64,000 bases of DNA from an uncultured Corynebacterium sp. GTDB taxonomy: Bacteria; Actinomycetota; Actinomycetes; Mycobacteriales; Mycobacteriaceae. Of the stretch, positions 34,292 to 45,377 are shown piece by piece. The translations under genes were made by a program, and so were the position numbers. The stretch spans positions 1 to 64,000 of the forward strand of contig NZ_CAMIHD010000013.1 in assembly GCF_946222835.1 (NCBI RefSeq). The letters run 5' to 3'. The notes beneath the pieces were generated by a model. The model ran no database searches and had not been told where the DNA came from. It saw nothing but the letters and a program-made list of their open reading frames with translations. Within the stretch, counting starts at the first letter, position 1. The number at the start of each line of letters is the position of its first letter.

Positions 34292-35485
34292 TTAGAGCAA
34301 GGCCTGCAGCGCGCGGGTAACGCGCAGGACGGTCAGGTCTTCGCCCGGCTTGCCGACGACCTGCACAGCATCACCCACCCCTTCTTCTTCGTCGCCGCGC
34401 AGCGGCACGGTGATAGCTGGCCATCCGAGCACATTGAAGGGCTCGGTCCACCGTCGCAGGCTCGCAGCCGATTCCCCGGCATTGTCTGGGGTGATATCGG
34501 ACCACTTGAGGGGGCCGGAATCGAGGGTAGGGGTGAGGATAATGGAGGCGTCGCCAAGCAGAGCAAGTGCTTCCTCGCGTAGCTTCTCTACGCCCTGTGC
34601 CGCCGCGTCATAATCTTCCTGGCTGATATCTTCTCCACCCAGAACGCGCTGCAAGATAACGTCTTGGTACTTATCGCGCTGATCTAGCAGCGGCCGGTGA
34701 ACGTCATAGACTTCCTTCAGGCGCATCGGCTCATATAGCTTGGCCGTAGCGGCGATGGTTTCTTCCAAATCTACGCCCTCGCTGAGTTCAAAGTCCGAGG
34801 TTTCCAGCTTCGCCAAGAGAACAGCAAAGCGTTCGCCTTTGGCCTTAAGCGCGGTGACATCAATAGATGAAATGTCCTGTGCCGCGGCCGGTTCCTCATC
34901 CGCAGTGGCGATAAAAGCCTGCTCAATCAGGTCAACGGAGCTGGCAAAGAAACCAATGCAATCGAAGCTGGGGGAAAAGGGGAAGACCCCTTCTACCGGA
35001 ATCAGCCCGAAGGTGGGCTTAAAGCCCAAAACGCCCTGGCAGGCGGCCGGTACGCGCACCGAGCCTGCGCTATCGGAACCAACTGTCAGGTCGAGCGCAC
35101 CGCACGCCACTAAAGCGGCGGACCCGGAGCTAGACCCACCGCCGCATACTTCGGGATCGCGCGGGTTGATAACGCGTCCATACGCGGAGGCATCGCCTAA
35201 AATGCCATAGGAAAATTCCTGTAGATTCGCCTTCGCCACCGGCAGCGCGCCCTGGGCCGTGAGACGCTGTACCACCGGCGCGTCCTTTACCGGTGTGCGG
35301 ACGGCTTTGACCTTGGAGCCACAGGTGGTTGCTATGTACGCCACATCCACAATGTCCTTGAACGCCACCGGCAGCCCCTTGAGGGTCGGTGAAAGATCCA
35401 CCGCGTGTTCATCAAACGGGATGATGGTAATCACCGCATTATGATTCTGCTGGGCGCGGTTTAGGCGATCAGAAACAGTAGGCAT
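34292..35485 (-). CDS. amidase-signature family amidase
   Basis: A 397-residue amidase-signature hydrolase. The catalytic Lys lies in PVAFKDIVDV, the cis-Ser and nucleophile Ser in CGGGSSSGSAALVA and VGSDSAGSVRVPAACQGVLGFKPT, giving the Ser-cisSer-Lys triad. It is shorter than GatA and does not sit with gatB/gatC, so it is not the tRNA amidotransferase; the region resembles AtzF/AtzE-type amidases. Substrate unknown. The start at 35485 is favoured by GAAAGGACC upstream. About 130 bases separate it from the next gene, with a CTAGC-GAT-GCTAG inverted repeat at 35516-35528. Confidence 0.82.
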   Translation of the reverse strand: MPTVSDRLNRAQQNHNAVITIIPFDEHAVDLSPTLKGLPVAFKDIVDVAYIATTCGSKVKAVRTPVKDAPVVQRLTAQGALPVAKANLQEFSYGILGDASAYGRVINPRDPEVCGGGSSSGSAALVACGALDLTVGSDSAGSVRVPAACQGVLGFKPTFGLIPVEGVFPFSPSFDCIGFFASSVDLIEQAFIATADEEPAAAQDISSIDVTALKAKGERFAVLLAKLETSDFELSEGVDLEETIAATAKLYEPMRLKEVYDVHRPLLDQRDKYQDVILQRVLGGEDISQEDYDAAAQGVEKLREEALALLGDASIILTPTLDSGPLKWSDITPDNAGESAASLRRWTEPFNVLGWPAITVPLRGDEEEGVGDAVQVVGKPGEDLTVLRVTRALQALL

Positions 35486-35617
35486 ACGGGGGCTAGGTCC
35501 TTTCAGCATCGGAGACTAGCGATGCTAGCGAGGTAGATAGAATATGCAGATGTTACTACCGTACAGCAGAAACCGGTGAACAATTTTCCAAGTCTAGGAA
35601 AAACCGTCTGCGTGGTG

Positions 35618-36520
35618 TCACTTAGCAAAAATCCCCAGTGCATCCCACGCAAGCCAGCCTCCTTCGCGGAGAGTGAAAACCAGCTGGTTTTCTCCTTCCT
35701 TTAGGGTATCTTCGGCGAGATCAAACTCGATTGCTGTCGGGCGCAGCGGGGTCGGGTCCCCGCTGGCATCGCCTTGGCGCGAACCTTGCGTTGCACCCTG
35801 TGGGAGCTCTATTTGTTTATGAAAGTCATTAATCGTGATATCGAGAATGCCGCCGAGCTTGGTGGTATCAATGAGCCATAGCGCCAGTGCCGCCCTCGCG
35901 GTGGGCTTATCCAATTTCACCGTCCACTTCAGTGTGTAGGCCTTGCTTCCCGCCCACTTATCCCCGGGGCCGGGGAGGAGATAGGGGACGTCGGCAGACG
36001 TAGCATCCGGTCCAACGGTAATCGTCTGGTCTGGGTGCGCAGTGACGATCTTCTTGTAGTCCTTTGGGGAGTACTGAAACTCTGTGCCTTTTCGGTCGAA
36101 GGAACCAATTGTTGCTAGCGCTTTGCCAGCAGTGACCGAAGGCAGGGAGGTAGACGTCGCCTTGCCGGAAGGAGAGGACTCGGTGCCGGAAGCATCTACT
36201 ACCTTGACGTAGTAGGACCACTTTTCACCGGCAATATCGCGCCCGGAGTGGCGGAAGAAGGGGAAGATTGTCTTGCCCAACAACACGTCCACCCCATTGG
36301 GATCGGTGCCGATGACTCGGTAGTGATCCAAAACGACGTCCCAAGAAACAGGCTCCCAGGTGACGTAATTTTCCATGAGCTGCGGCTCTGCCTGAATGCC
36401 GGTTACGGCCGGTGGAGCAGCATTCGCGGAAGGAGCTGGGGTAGAGGACCCTTGGTCAGAGGAATGTTTGCGGGAAGAACCGTGGCGAGAAGAAGAGGAA
36501 AGCGAGCTAAAAAGTCCCAT
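35618..36520 (-). CDS. Fn3 plus rhamnogalacturonan-lyase-like (PL4 domain III) protein
   Basis: A 300-residue protein. Residues 1-45 are Ser/Pro-rich and basic with no classical signal peptide. Residues about 48-130 look like a fibronectin type III domain (ENYVTWEPVSWDVVLDHYRVIG to YYVKVVDASGTES). Residues about 140-300 match the C-terminal beta-sandwich of PL4 rhamnogalacturonan lyases: IGSFDRKGTEF, YTLKWTVKLDKPTARAALALWL, LKEGENQLVFTLREG and WLAWDALGIF. The lyase catalytic domain is absent, so it probably binds carbohydrate or a surface polymer. It follows phoD by 21 bases and is likely in the same operon. Export route is unclear. Confidence 0.7.
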   Translation of the reverse strand: MGLFSSLSSSSRHGSSRKHSSDQGSSTPAPSANAAPPAVTGIQAEPQLMENYVTWEPVSWDVVLDHYRVIGTDPNGVDVLLGKTIFPFFRHSGRDIAGEKWSYYVKVVDASGTESSPSGKATSTSLPSVTAGKALATIGSFDRKGTEFQYSPKDYKKIVTAHPDQTITVGPDATSADVPYLLPGPGDKWAGSKAYTLKWTVKLDKPTARAALALWLIDTTKLGGILDITINDFHKQIELPQGATQGSRQGDASGDPTPLRPTAIEFDLAEDTLKEGENQLVFTLREGGWLAWDALGIFAK

Positions 36521-36541
36521 GATGAATTGTCCTTTCGGGGT

Positions 36542-38092
36542 TTAAAGGGAGCGCAGCGTGTGCTCGCCGGCATTGGTACGGAAGGAGAAAGCAATCTCGC
36601 GCGGGGCGGTATCATCGCGCTCAATCCAGGGCACGACGACGAATTCGGAATCGAGGTGCTCGCAAGTAGCGCGCACTTTGATATAGCCACGGCGCTTATC
36701 CATGGCCTTGACATAAGGCTTTTCCAGCCACTCGGTGCTCTTGGAACCGGCAAAGCCATCGCCATCGGAAGCAATGGAGGTAGCGACCAATTCCACGCCG
36801 ACGGGCTGGCCGGATTCGGATTGGATCTCGGCAGCACAGTGTTGGTGAATATCGCCGGTGAAGACAACGGGATCGCTTACCTTGGATAGGGATTCGATAA
36901 GGCGACGGCGGGCTGCTGGGAAGCCGTCCCACTGGTCGGTGCTATCGGCGATTGGTACGACGACCACGCTATTGACCACCACGTTCCACTGCGCCGGGGA
37001 GGTGGCGAGCTTATCGTTGAGCCACTGCTCTTGCTCCGCGCCCAAGATGCTGGCATCCTCCGCGGATTCTTCGCGGTATTGGCGGGTATCGACCAGATTG
37101 AAACGCATTAGCGTGCCCACGTCGAAAGAATCATAGATGCGGTTATTGGGGCCTTCGGGAAGCGCGGGCGGGGCCACCGGAAGATTTTCATAAAAGGCAC
37201 GGTAGGCAGCCGCGCGCTGGTAGAGGAAGTGCTCGGCCTTGGTACCGATCTCGGACCAATTACCGGCGTAGTTATTTTCTACCTCGTGGTCATCCCACAC
37301 AATGGCCATCGAGGTACGCGCATGCGCGGCCTGCAGGTGCTCATCAGATTTGAAGAGCGAGTAGCGCAGGCGATATTGCTCCAGAGTCTCCACCTTTGCC
37401 TTGAAGACATCGGGCACGCTTGCGCCCTGGCGCCAGAGATTAGCGCCTTCCACAATGCCGTATTCGTAGATATAGTCGCCCACGAAAATGGTCATATCCA
37501 GATCCGGCTCTTGCGCAATATGCTTCCACGGGGTGAAATAGCCGTGGTACCACGCCTGACACGAAGCCACTGTGAAGGTGAAATTATCCACCTTCGCGCC
37601 GGGCGCGGGCAGAGTTTTAAACCGGCCTACTGGGCTCACCTTGCCATCCACGCGGAAGCGATAAAAATACTCAGTTGCAGGCTCCAGTCCAGTTACCTGC
37701 GGATGTACCGAGTGCGCCAGCTCGCGTTGGGCTAGGGCCTCGCCTTGCTTGACGACGTCCCCAAACCCCTCATCCTTCGCAACTTCCCAACCCACGCGGA
37801 CATCGCCGCCGGTCATTCCACCATGACCATCCTCGGCCAGCGGTTCTGGGGCCAAGCGGGTCCACAAGATCATCGAATCGTGCCGCGGCGTACCCGCCGC
37901 TACGCCTAGGCCAAAAAGCTCCGAATCATGCGGCAGTTCACCGCCTTGCGAGGATCCCCATGAACTCAGGCTCGACTGCGCACCCGCCTTTGCCGGTGCA
38001 CTAATACCTGCAGCCACCGCCGCGGCCGAAACGCCTGCAATCTGCAGGAAGTTACGACGATTAAAAGAAGAACGACTATTTGAGTAAGGCAT
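36542..38092 (-). CDS. phoD: PhoD-family alkaline phosphatase/phosphodiesterase
   Basis: A 516-residue exported PhoD. The N-terminus is a twin-arginine signal (FNRRNFLQIAGVSAAAVAAG, cut after a following AxA). The N-terminal Fn3-like cap (about 60-160) contains LGVAAGTPRHDSMILWTRL. The catalytic core has metal-binding VASCQAWYHGYF, IFVGDYIYEYG, IVWDDHEVENNY and VFTGDIHQH, with the usual Fe/Ca ligands. It releases phosphate from diesters such as teichoic acids or phospholipids outside the cell. The start MPYSN at 38092 is preferred over MELC at 38104 since it keeps a compact Tat signal. It diverges from the MFS gene. Confidence 0.93.
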   Translation of the reverse strand: MPYSNSRSSFNRRNFLQIAGVSAAAVAAGISAPAKAGAQSSLSSWGSSQGGELPHDSELFGLGVAAGTPRHDSMILWTRLAPEPLAEDGHGGMTGGDVRVGWEVAKDEGFGDVVKQGEALAQRELAHSVHPQVTGLEPATEYFYRFRVDGKVSPVGRFKTLPAPGAKVDNFTFTVASCQAWYHGYFTPWKHIAQEPDLDMTIFVGDYIYEYGIVEGANLWRQGASVPDVFKAKVETLEQYRLRYSLFKSDEHLQAAHARTSMAIVWDDHEVENNYAGNWSEIGTKAEHFLYQRAAAYRAFYENLPVAPPALPEGPNNRIYDSFDVGTLMRFNLVDTRQYREESAEDASILGAEQEQWLNDKLATSPAQWNVVVNSVVVVPIADSTDQWDGFPAARRRLIESLSKVSDPVVFTGDIHQHCAAEIQSESGQPVGVELVATSIASDGDGFAGSKSTEWLEKPYVKAMDKRRGYIKVRATCEHLDSEFVVVPWIERDDTAPREIAFSFRTNAGEHTLRSL

Positions 38093-38207
38093 ACAAAGCT
38101 CCACAAAAGGTTTAAAAGGAACTTTTCCAGCCTAAGTAGTCGGGGTGAATCGCTGGTTAAATCTAAAAGAAATATGGAGAAAGGGAGCATGCACTAAATT
38201 GGTAGCC

Positions 38208-39632
38208 ATGACTTCCACCACCTCTGAGCCCCCAAAGCTCCAGCCCAGCTCCTATATCCCGTTGATGTTCGCGCTGCTTACGGCGGTGTTCGCTTTCCAG
38301 CTCAATGCGTCGATGCTCTCGCCAGCCTTGGCGACGATGGAAGATGAGCTGGGCGCCACCACCGCACAGATCGGCCTGACGCAAACGGCATTCTTTACGG
38401 CCGCGGCACTATTCTCACTATTCCTGCCGCGCTGGGGTGACCTCATCGGACGCAGAAAGGTCCTCGTCGGCATGATGGGCGTTGCTGCGCTGGGCTGCGT
38501 GGCTTCCGCCGTCGCACCGAACGTCGCCGTGCTGCTTATCGGCCGCATCATTCAGGGCGTGGCAGGACCTACGGTTCCGCTGTGCCTTATCATGCTGCGC
38601 CAGCAAGTGCTTAATGAACAGCAGTATGCCTTGCTGCTGGGAATTGTCACTTCCGTCAATGGTGGCATCGCTGGCGTGGATGCCCTGGCCGGCGGTTGGT
38701 TGGCAGGAAACTTTGGCTACCGCTCGGTCTTTTGGACCATGGCAGTACTGTGCGCCATCGCAGTAGTAGCGGTGCAGGTATTTACCAAGGAGTCCACGGC
38801 CACCGAAACCCGGCGCATGGACTGGGCGGGCGTGCTGCCCCTGGCCGTGGCGCTGGGGTGTGTTCTCACCGCATTCAACGAGGCGGGCAAGCTTGCCGAG
38901 GCCAATTGGTTCCTCGTCATCATCCTCATCCTCATTGGCGCAGCCGGCTTCTGGGCTTTCTGGAATGTGGAGAAGAAGGTCGCCGATCCGCTCGTGCCGG
39001 TGGCCTACCTCAAACAACGCCGCACCTGGGCGCTGCTTTCTACCACGCTGCTCACGATGACCGGTGTCTTTGCTGTGATGAATGGTCTTATCCCGAACCT
39101 TGGCCAGGATGCAGATGCCGGCGCCGGAATTTCTGCCAGCACCATTTCCTGGGTCACGCTAACCCCCTACGCCCTCGCCGGACTGGTCTTCGGCCCCATT
39201 GCCGGCTGGATGGCCTCCAAGCTGGGCTACAAATACGTCCTGCAAACCGGCCTCATTGGCACCGTCGTAGGCCTGATTATTGCCATCTTCGTGGTGGGCG
39301 TTCCGAACGCGTGGACCCTGCTTTTCGTCTCCATCTTCTTGGGCGTGACCTACGCCGGCATTGCCAATATCATGCTCAATGGCTTAGGCATTGTGCTCTC
39401 GCCGGCCGATAACCAGGGCTATCTTCCCGGCATGAACGCCGGCGCTTTCAACCTAGGCGCGGGCTTGTCCTTCGCGGTGCTCTTCGCGGTTTCTGGCTCC
39501 TTCGAGCATGGCTATCGCGCGGGCATGATCGCCGGTGTCATCATCCTGCTTGCGGCCCTAGCTTTGTCCTTCCTCATTCCGCGCCCGGAGTCCATCGATG
39601 ACACCGTGGCGGCCGTCAACGCCCGAAAGTAG
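38208..39632 (+). CDS. MFS multidrug/solute transporter (DHA2-like)
   Basis: A 474-residue major facilitator protein with about 14 hydrophobic segments, so DHA2-like. The loop 2-3 motif A is LFLPRWGDLIGRRKVLVG, and the family N-terminus LTAVFAFQLNASMLSPALATMEDELG is clear. Residue motif C appears as GVAGPTVPL. Substrate unknown. ATG 38208 is chosen, but a TTG at 38199 is better spaced from the AAAGGGAG ribosome site, so the N-terminus may be three residues longer. The nucleoside hydrolase gene follows nine bases later, which may suggest nucleoside or related export/import. Confidence 0.82.
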   Translation: MTSTTSEPPKLQPSSYIPLMFALLTAVFAFQLNASMLSPALATMEDELGATTAQIGLTQTAFFTAAALFSLFLPRWGDLIGRRKVLVGMMGVAALGCVASAVAPNVAVLLIGRIIQGVAGPTVPLCLIMLRQQVLNEQQYALLLGIVTSVNGGIAGVDALAGGWLAGNFGYRSVFWTMAVLCAIAVVAVQVFTKESTATETRRMDWAGVLPLAVALGCVLTAFNEAGKLAEANWFLVIILILIGAAGFWAFWNVEKKVADPLVPVAYLKQRRTWALLSTTLLTMTGVFAVMNGLIPNLGQDADAGAGISASTISWVTLTPYALAGLVFGPIAGWMASKLGYKYVLQTGLIGTVVGLIIAIFVVGVPNAWTLLFVSIFLGVTYAGIANIMLNGLGIVLSPADNQGYLPGMNAGAFNLGAGLSFAVLFAVSGSFEHGYRAGMIAGVIILLAALALSFLIPRPESIDDTVAAVNARK

Positions 39633-39641
39633 GCTCGTGAC

Positions 39642-40583
39642 ATGACGCGAAGAATTATTCTGGACTGCGACCCCGGCCACGATGATGCGGTGGCCCTGCT
39701 CCTAGCCATGGGCAACCCAAACATCGACCTGCTGGGCATTACCACCGTGGGCGGCAACCAGACTCTGGACAAGGTCTCCCACAATGCCCGGGTGGTCAAG
39801 GAAATCGCTGGTCACCCTGAGATTCCGGTTTATGCCGGCTGCGATCGCCCACTCGTGCGCCCCGTTGAGGTCGCCGAGGCTATCCACGGCTCCACCGGTA
39901 TGGACGTGGAAGGCGTCCAGCTTCCGGACCCAAGCACCGCGCTTGCCGACGCCCACGCCATCGACTTCATCATTGACACCATCATGTCCCACGAGCCCGG
40001 CACCATCACCCTGGTGCCCACCGGTCCGCTTACCAATATCGCGATGGCCGCGCGCAAGGAGCCGCGCATCGTCGAGCGCGTCAGGGAAGTAGTCCTCATG
40101 GGCGGCGGCTACCACGAGGGCAATTGGTCCCCCGTCGCCGAGTTCAATATCAAGATCGATCCCGAGGCCGCCCACATCGTCTTTGAAGAGCCTTGGCCCG
40201 TGACCATGGTGGGCCTCGATCTTACTCACCAGGCGCTTGCCACCCCAGAGGTCGAAGCCGAGATCAAGGCGCTAAATACTCCTGTCTCGGAGTTCGTCGT
40301 GGGCCTCTTCGGTTTCTTCCGCAAGGCATACCAGGCCAATCAGGGCTTTGATAACCCACCGGTCCACGACCCGTGCACCATCGCTTATCTCATCGATCCG
40401 GACATCGTCCAGACCCGCAAGGCACCGGTCCACATCGAGCTTGCCGGTGCCCTTACCACCGGCATGACCGTCACCGATCTCCGCGAGCCTGCCGACGCCT
40501 CCTGTCACACCCAAGTCGCCACCACCCTTGATCACGCCGGTTTCTGGCGCCTGGTTACCGACGCCCTTAAAAACCTCGGCTAG
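39642..40583 (+). CDS. inosine-uridine-preferring nucleoside hydrolase
   Basis: A 313-residue nucleoside hydrolase. The Ca-binding DCDPGHDDAVALL (residues 7-19), GNQTLDKVSHNA, the substrate-binding VLMGGGYHEGNWSPVAEFNIKIDPEAA, and HDPCTIAYLIDP with the catalytic His are all present. It splits ribonucleosides to base and ribose, whose ribose can feed the RbsK step. It directly follows the MFS gene and probably shares its transcript. It converges on the restriction gene. Confidence 0.92.
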   Translation: MTRRIILDCDPGHDDAVALLLAMGNPNIDLLGITTVGGNQTLDKVSHNARVVKEIAGHPEIPVYAGCDRPLVRPVEVAEAIHGSTGMDVEGVQLPDPSTALADAHAIDFIIDTIMSHEPGTITLVPTGPLTNIAMAARKEPRIVERVREVVLMGGGYHEGNWSPVAEFNIKIDPEAAHIVFEEPWPVTMVGLDLTHQALATPEVEAEIKALNTPVSEFVVGLFGFFRKAYQANQGFDNPPVHDPCTIAYLIDPDIVQTRKAPVHIELAGALTTGMTVTDLREPADASCHTQVATTLDHAGFWRLVTDALKNLG

Positions 40584-40640
40584 GTCACGGTCGCTTCGCC
40601 TCGCTTCAGCTGCACGTCCGCCGCGCGGGAACCCAACTTT

Positions 40641-40690
40641 CAGCCACGTTATGGCTCCTGAACCACCAGTTTGGGGCCGCAACGTGGCTG
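40641..40690. terminator. inverted repeat between convergent genes
   Basis: CAGCCACGTT (40641-40650) pairs perfectly with AACGTGGCTG (40681-40690), loop 30 bases. It lies between the convergent nucleoside hydrolase and restriction genes and probably ends transcription, though no T-run is adjacent. Confidence 0.45.
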
Positions 40691-40722
40691 CTTACTCGAG
40701 GCAGAAGCTCCTAACGGATGGC

Positions 40723-43152
40723 TTATGCGAAGTCATGTAGTCGGTGAACCAAATCAGCGACTGAACCATCCTTAATTTTCTGGTGGAAGTAGCTTCCGCC
40801 GAGCATATGGGACACCTTGATGTGTTGAGTCAGAACAGCTAGGACTTGGGCATCGCTCATCTCAGACGGCTCGGTGGTGGAAATAAAACTGTCGAACTCT
40901 TTGCCATCAAATACTTCTTCAGGATTCGTGATGCTGAATTCTTCAAAGTCCTTGACGAATTCATCGCGGAGCGACTCCGTAATTTCGGGTGAATCCGTCA
41001 GCTCTTTAGCTTCAACAAGTTGATCATAGAACTTGGTTAGCTCTGCGTATTTGCCAGCAGTGTTGCCGTTGGTTTGGTCATCTAGGCCTTCCGATTGGCC
41101 CGTCTTGGAAGCAGGGAAGGTAAAAACCAGGTCTTCAGTATTTAGGTCGAGGTGCTCGAAAAGACTGCGAAGGAACCAGATCTTAGCGGAGGTGTTGTTT
41201 CCCAATTGAACATAGAGGCTTTCCTCGATTTTTCGATAGGAACGGGTGTGCTCAGCCGCAGGCTTTTCAAAGCGCAAGAACTTCGAGGATTTCGCGAAGG
41301 AGAAAATTTCGGTGCGATATTCATGGAGAAGATAGCTTAGTACTGCTTCGACCATGTCGGCCCAGGTCTTGGTGGTCTTTTTAAAATCGCCATACTCGAA
41401 CCCGTTTATTTTTCGGCCACTGAAGTCTTGGTCATCGCCCATCGGTTCCTTAGGTAGAACTACTTCTGGCGGAGCAAAGTCAGTGGTTTTGGCAGCCCAA
41501 AAATCGAGTGCTTGGTTGGTAAGAATTGCGTTTCTCTCCTCAAGCTGGTTTAAGGTCCAGTGGTCGGACTTCTTGAGGAGATCATTGAGGCGATACGGCG
41601 AACTGTCGAAACCATTCTCCATGGACTTCTTGGTCTTGAATGGAGAATTCGAATAAGAGGAGTTGTAGCCTGTGACTGTTAGGTTGCCAATTCGGTTTAT
41701 CCACGATTCGTGTATTTCCTCGGCGTTGTCACCGAGTTCTTGGCGCCAAGATTCAGTAAGCGTCTGAGGCATGATGTGCTCGATGGAAATCATGTTTTCG
41801 GCCAAAGCTGTGGAGACATCTCGAATATCCCTTGAGTTGCCGTTTTCTAGACAATTGAAGAGATACTGACGCCAGTATGCTCGAATATTGTAGAAATCTT
41901 TTGTAGCGAACGACTCTCTGAATTCGGCGTCGGTTGGGAAACGGCCGCTGCCCGACCGCCTGTTGAGCTGATAGATGACGATCGGGGCGAAAGGAGCACC
42001 GTCAGTATGAAGCTTTCTGACCTCTGAGTACATTGTCGCGAAGATCTTGTTGAGCGAATTTGTGGCGATGCCAGTGACAAATCGGCGGACAATGTAGGAC
42101 TCGATTGTGAGCAATACTTCGAGGAAATCTTCGGGTGTGGTTTTGTGTTCATGGACGTCACGTAGAAGTGGCATGAGGAATGGAAGTACGACCGCACCCA
42201 TAAATTCGTTCATGCGCTTAAGCTGCGTGTCCACTTCAGGATAGCCGGTATCGGCCTCGCGAATTTCTCGGAAGTACTTGGAGTAGGCAAAAAGGTCATC
42301 CAGTAGTTCTGGCATTTTCGCTTTGCGCTTGGAGGCGAATCCTTTAAAGGCCTCGTAGACGTCTTGTTCGCGTGGGGTTTTAGTTGTGTAAGTAGTGAGG
42401 TACCAGCGAATGAATGAGTCAGTCTGAAAGCGGCAGTTAGCTTCGATTGGGTTCCAACGCTCGTTGTACAACTCCTCCTGTTTTGTTGTGTCCAAACCCA
42501 TGAGTACGTAGTTACGGATTTTGTCTGATTCCTTAAGCTCCAAGCCGGTGGAGTTTAGGCTTTCAAAGATCCGCTGTGGTTCGTCGTATTCCTCTAGATC
42601 CAAATGCATCACTTCGAGGCGGCAGATCGCCGTCCAAATTTGGTCAGCGTTCAAACGGGTTGAGCGTAGTTTTTCTCGGAAGAAGCGGTAATTAGATGTG
42701 ACATTTGATGAATTGACGAATTCATCTTCGGGGCCAAATAGTTTCCGGTAGGCCCTGTCATCATCTTTGACAGGTTTAAGTTTGAAACGTGGATTCTCCT
42801 TGTTCTGGCCGATTCGAAGGTAGTCCGAAATGATTTTCTCGGCCAGGGCGGGATCTTCACTATGTATTTCGTCCTTTTCGAGGGCATGGGCGAATGCAAG
42901 CATGAGGATGCTGACGGTTGTAAGTCTTTGCTGACCATCAATGACAACCCAATTCCAAGAGTCTTGGTTCTTGCCTACCACTGCGCCAAAAAAGTGCTTC
43001 TTTCGGTCGTGGCGGATTATTTCCTCAAGATCTTCAAACAGCTGGGAACACTGTTTGTGTTGCCAGTCATAATTCCGCTGGTATACGGGAATTAAGAGGC
43101 AGCGGTTATTGCCATCGTAGAGCGTATAGATTTCACGGATGCTGCCGCGCAT
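40723..43152 (-). CDS. GmrSD-type (DUF262/DUF1524) restriction protein
   Basis: An 809-residue single-chain protein. The DUF262 (GmrS-like) domain has LIPVYQRNYDW (20-30) and the hallmark VIDGQQRLTTV (70-80), a ParB-like nucleotide-using motif. The DUF1524 (GmrD-like) HNH nuclease region lies around 450-500: SIEHIMPQTLTESW and GNLTVTGYNSSYSN. A C-terminal extension of about 250 residues (DFSGRKINGFEYGD onward) may be a recognition domain. Relatives are type IV restriction enzymes that cut modified phage DNA. The start at 43152 follows GAAAGGTCC. Codons are visibly AT-richer than the neighbours, and the gene stands alone between metabolic genes, suggesting horizontal gain. Confidence 0.87.
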   Translation of the reverse strand: MRGSIREIYTLYDGNNRCLLIPVYQRNYDWQHKQCSQLFEDLEEIIRHDRKKHFFGAVVGKNQDSWNWVVIDGQQRLTTVSILMLAFAHALEKDEIHSEDPALAEKIISDYLRIGQNKENPRFKLKPVKDDDRAYRKLFGPEDEFVNSSNVTSNYRFFREKLRSTRLNADQIWTAICRLEVMHLDLEEYDEPQRIFESLNSTGLELKESDKIRNYVLMGLDTTKQEELYNERWNPIEANCRFQTDSFIRWYLTTYTTKTPREQDVYEAFKGFASKRKAKMPELLDDLFAYSKYFREIREADTGYPEVDTQLKRMNEFMGAVVLPFLMPLLRDVHEHKTTPEDFLEVLLTIESYIVRRFVTGIATNSLNKIFATMYSEVRKLHTDGAPFAPIVIYQLNRRSGSGRFPTDAEFRESFATKDFYNIRAYWRQYLFNCLENGNSRDIRDVSTALAENMISIEHIMPQTLTESWRQELGDNAEEIHESWINRIGNLTVTGYNSSYSNSPFKTKKSMENGFDSSPYRLNDLLKKSDHWTLNQLEERNAILTNQALDFWAAKTTDFAPPEVVLPKEPMGDDQDFSGRKINGFEYGDFKKTTKTWADMVEAVLSYLLHEYRTEIFSFAKSSKFLRFEKPAAEHTRSYRKIEESLYVQLGNNTSAKIWFLRSLFEHLDLNTEDLVFTFPASKTGQSEGLDDQTNGNTAGKYAELTKFYDQLVEAKELTDSPEITESLRDEFVKDFEEFSITNPEEVFDGKEFDSFISTTEPSEMSDAQVLAVLTQHIKVSHMLGGSYFHQKIKDGSVADLVHRLHDFA

Positions 43153-43304
43153 AGGGGACCTTTCGAGAGAAGGGAAAGAGGAGGATAAGATCATGTTAAA
43201 TGACACAATTCGTGTCGACCAGAGCAGGGGTGAGAACGGAAAATAGGTCAGTGATGGGGGTCGGTCTAAACTTGAAAGGAACACAATCAACCCAAGGAGC
43301 CATC

Positions 43305-43810
43305 ATGAATCAGCACAGTTTCCGCCACATTGTAGTTATGGGAGTATCAGGCTCGGGTAAGACAACGGTAGGGGAGACGCTGTCGCCTTTGGTAGGTCTG
43401 GAGTATCGCGATGGCGATGATATGCATCCGCAGTCCAATATCGACAAGATGGCGGCGGGAATACCTCTCAATGATGCGGACCGGGAGCCGTGGCTGAAAC
43501 AGATTGGTCAGTGGTTGGCTGATAGGCCGGAAGGCGCGATGGTGGGGTGCAGTGCGCTGAAGCGACAATATCGAGATTTGATTCGGGAGTACTGCCCGAG
43601 CGTGGTATTTGTCCACGTGCACGGGGACTTTGACGTGCTGTATGAGCGCATGCAACACCGGCCGGGACACTTTATGCCGGCATCGCTCTTGCAGTCGCAG
43701 TTCGATACCTTGGAGCCGCTGGAAGAAGACGAAACTGGCCGCGTCTTTGAGGTGACGCGGACAGTTGAGGAGATTGCCCAGGAAGCTGCTGCTTGGATTA
43801 AGGCTGGTGC

Positions 43811-43814
<4 letters not shown>
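43305..43814 (+). CDS. gntK: gluconokinase
   Basis: A 169-residue gluconate kinase that makes 6-phosphogluconate. The P-loop GVSGSGKTTVG, GDDMHPQSNIDKMAAGIPLNDADREPWL and VGCSALKRQYRDLIR are diagnostic. The ATG at 43305 has an AAGGAG ribosome site; the frame is open to 43200 but that part overlaps the restriction gene start region. Its stop overlaps the convergent gntP stop by four bases. Confidence 0.94.
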
Positions 43815-45205
<1,391 letters not shown>

Positions 45206-45330
45206 AGAGAATTCCTTTTCCTTTGCAAACCTTTGAATAAAGGAAACGTTAGCAGTAGGCCTCTGTGCCGCCTAAAGCAATCGGTTAAATGCGACCTATC
45301 CAACACATTGCCGGGTGAAGGCAGAAAAAA

Positions 45331-45360
45331 TCCCCTAGGCACGGTACTGGGCCTAGGGGA
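45331..45360 (-). terminator. terminator of the broken metalloprotease gene
   Basis: TCCCCTAGGC / GCCTAGGGGA is a perfect 10-bp stem with a ten-base loop, followed on the minus strand by TTTTTT. A textbook Rho-independent terminator, still intact although the gene it serves is broken. Confidence 0.9.
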
Positions 45361-45377
45361 GAGGAGGCGATAGGCGT

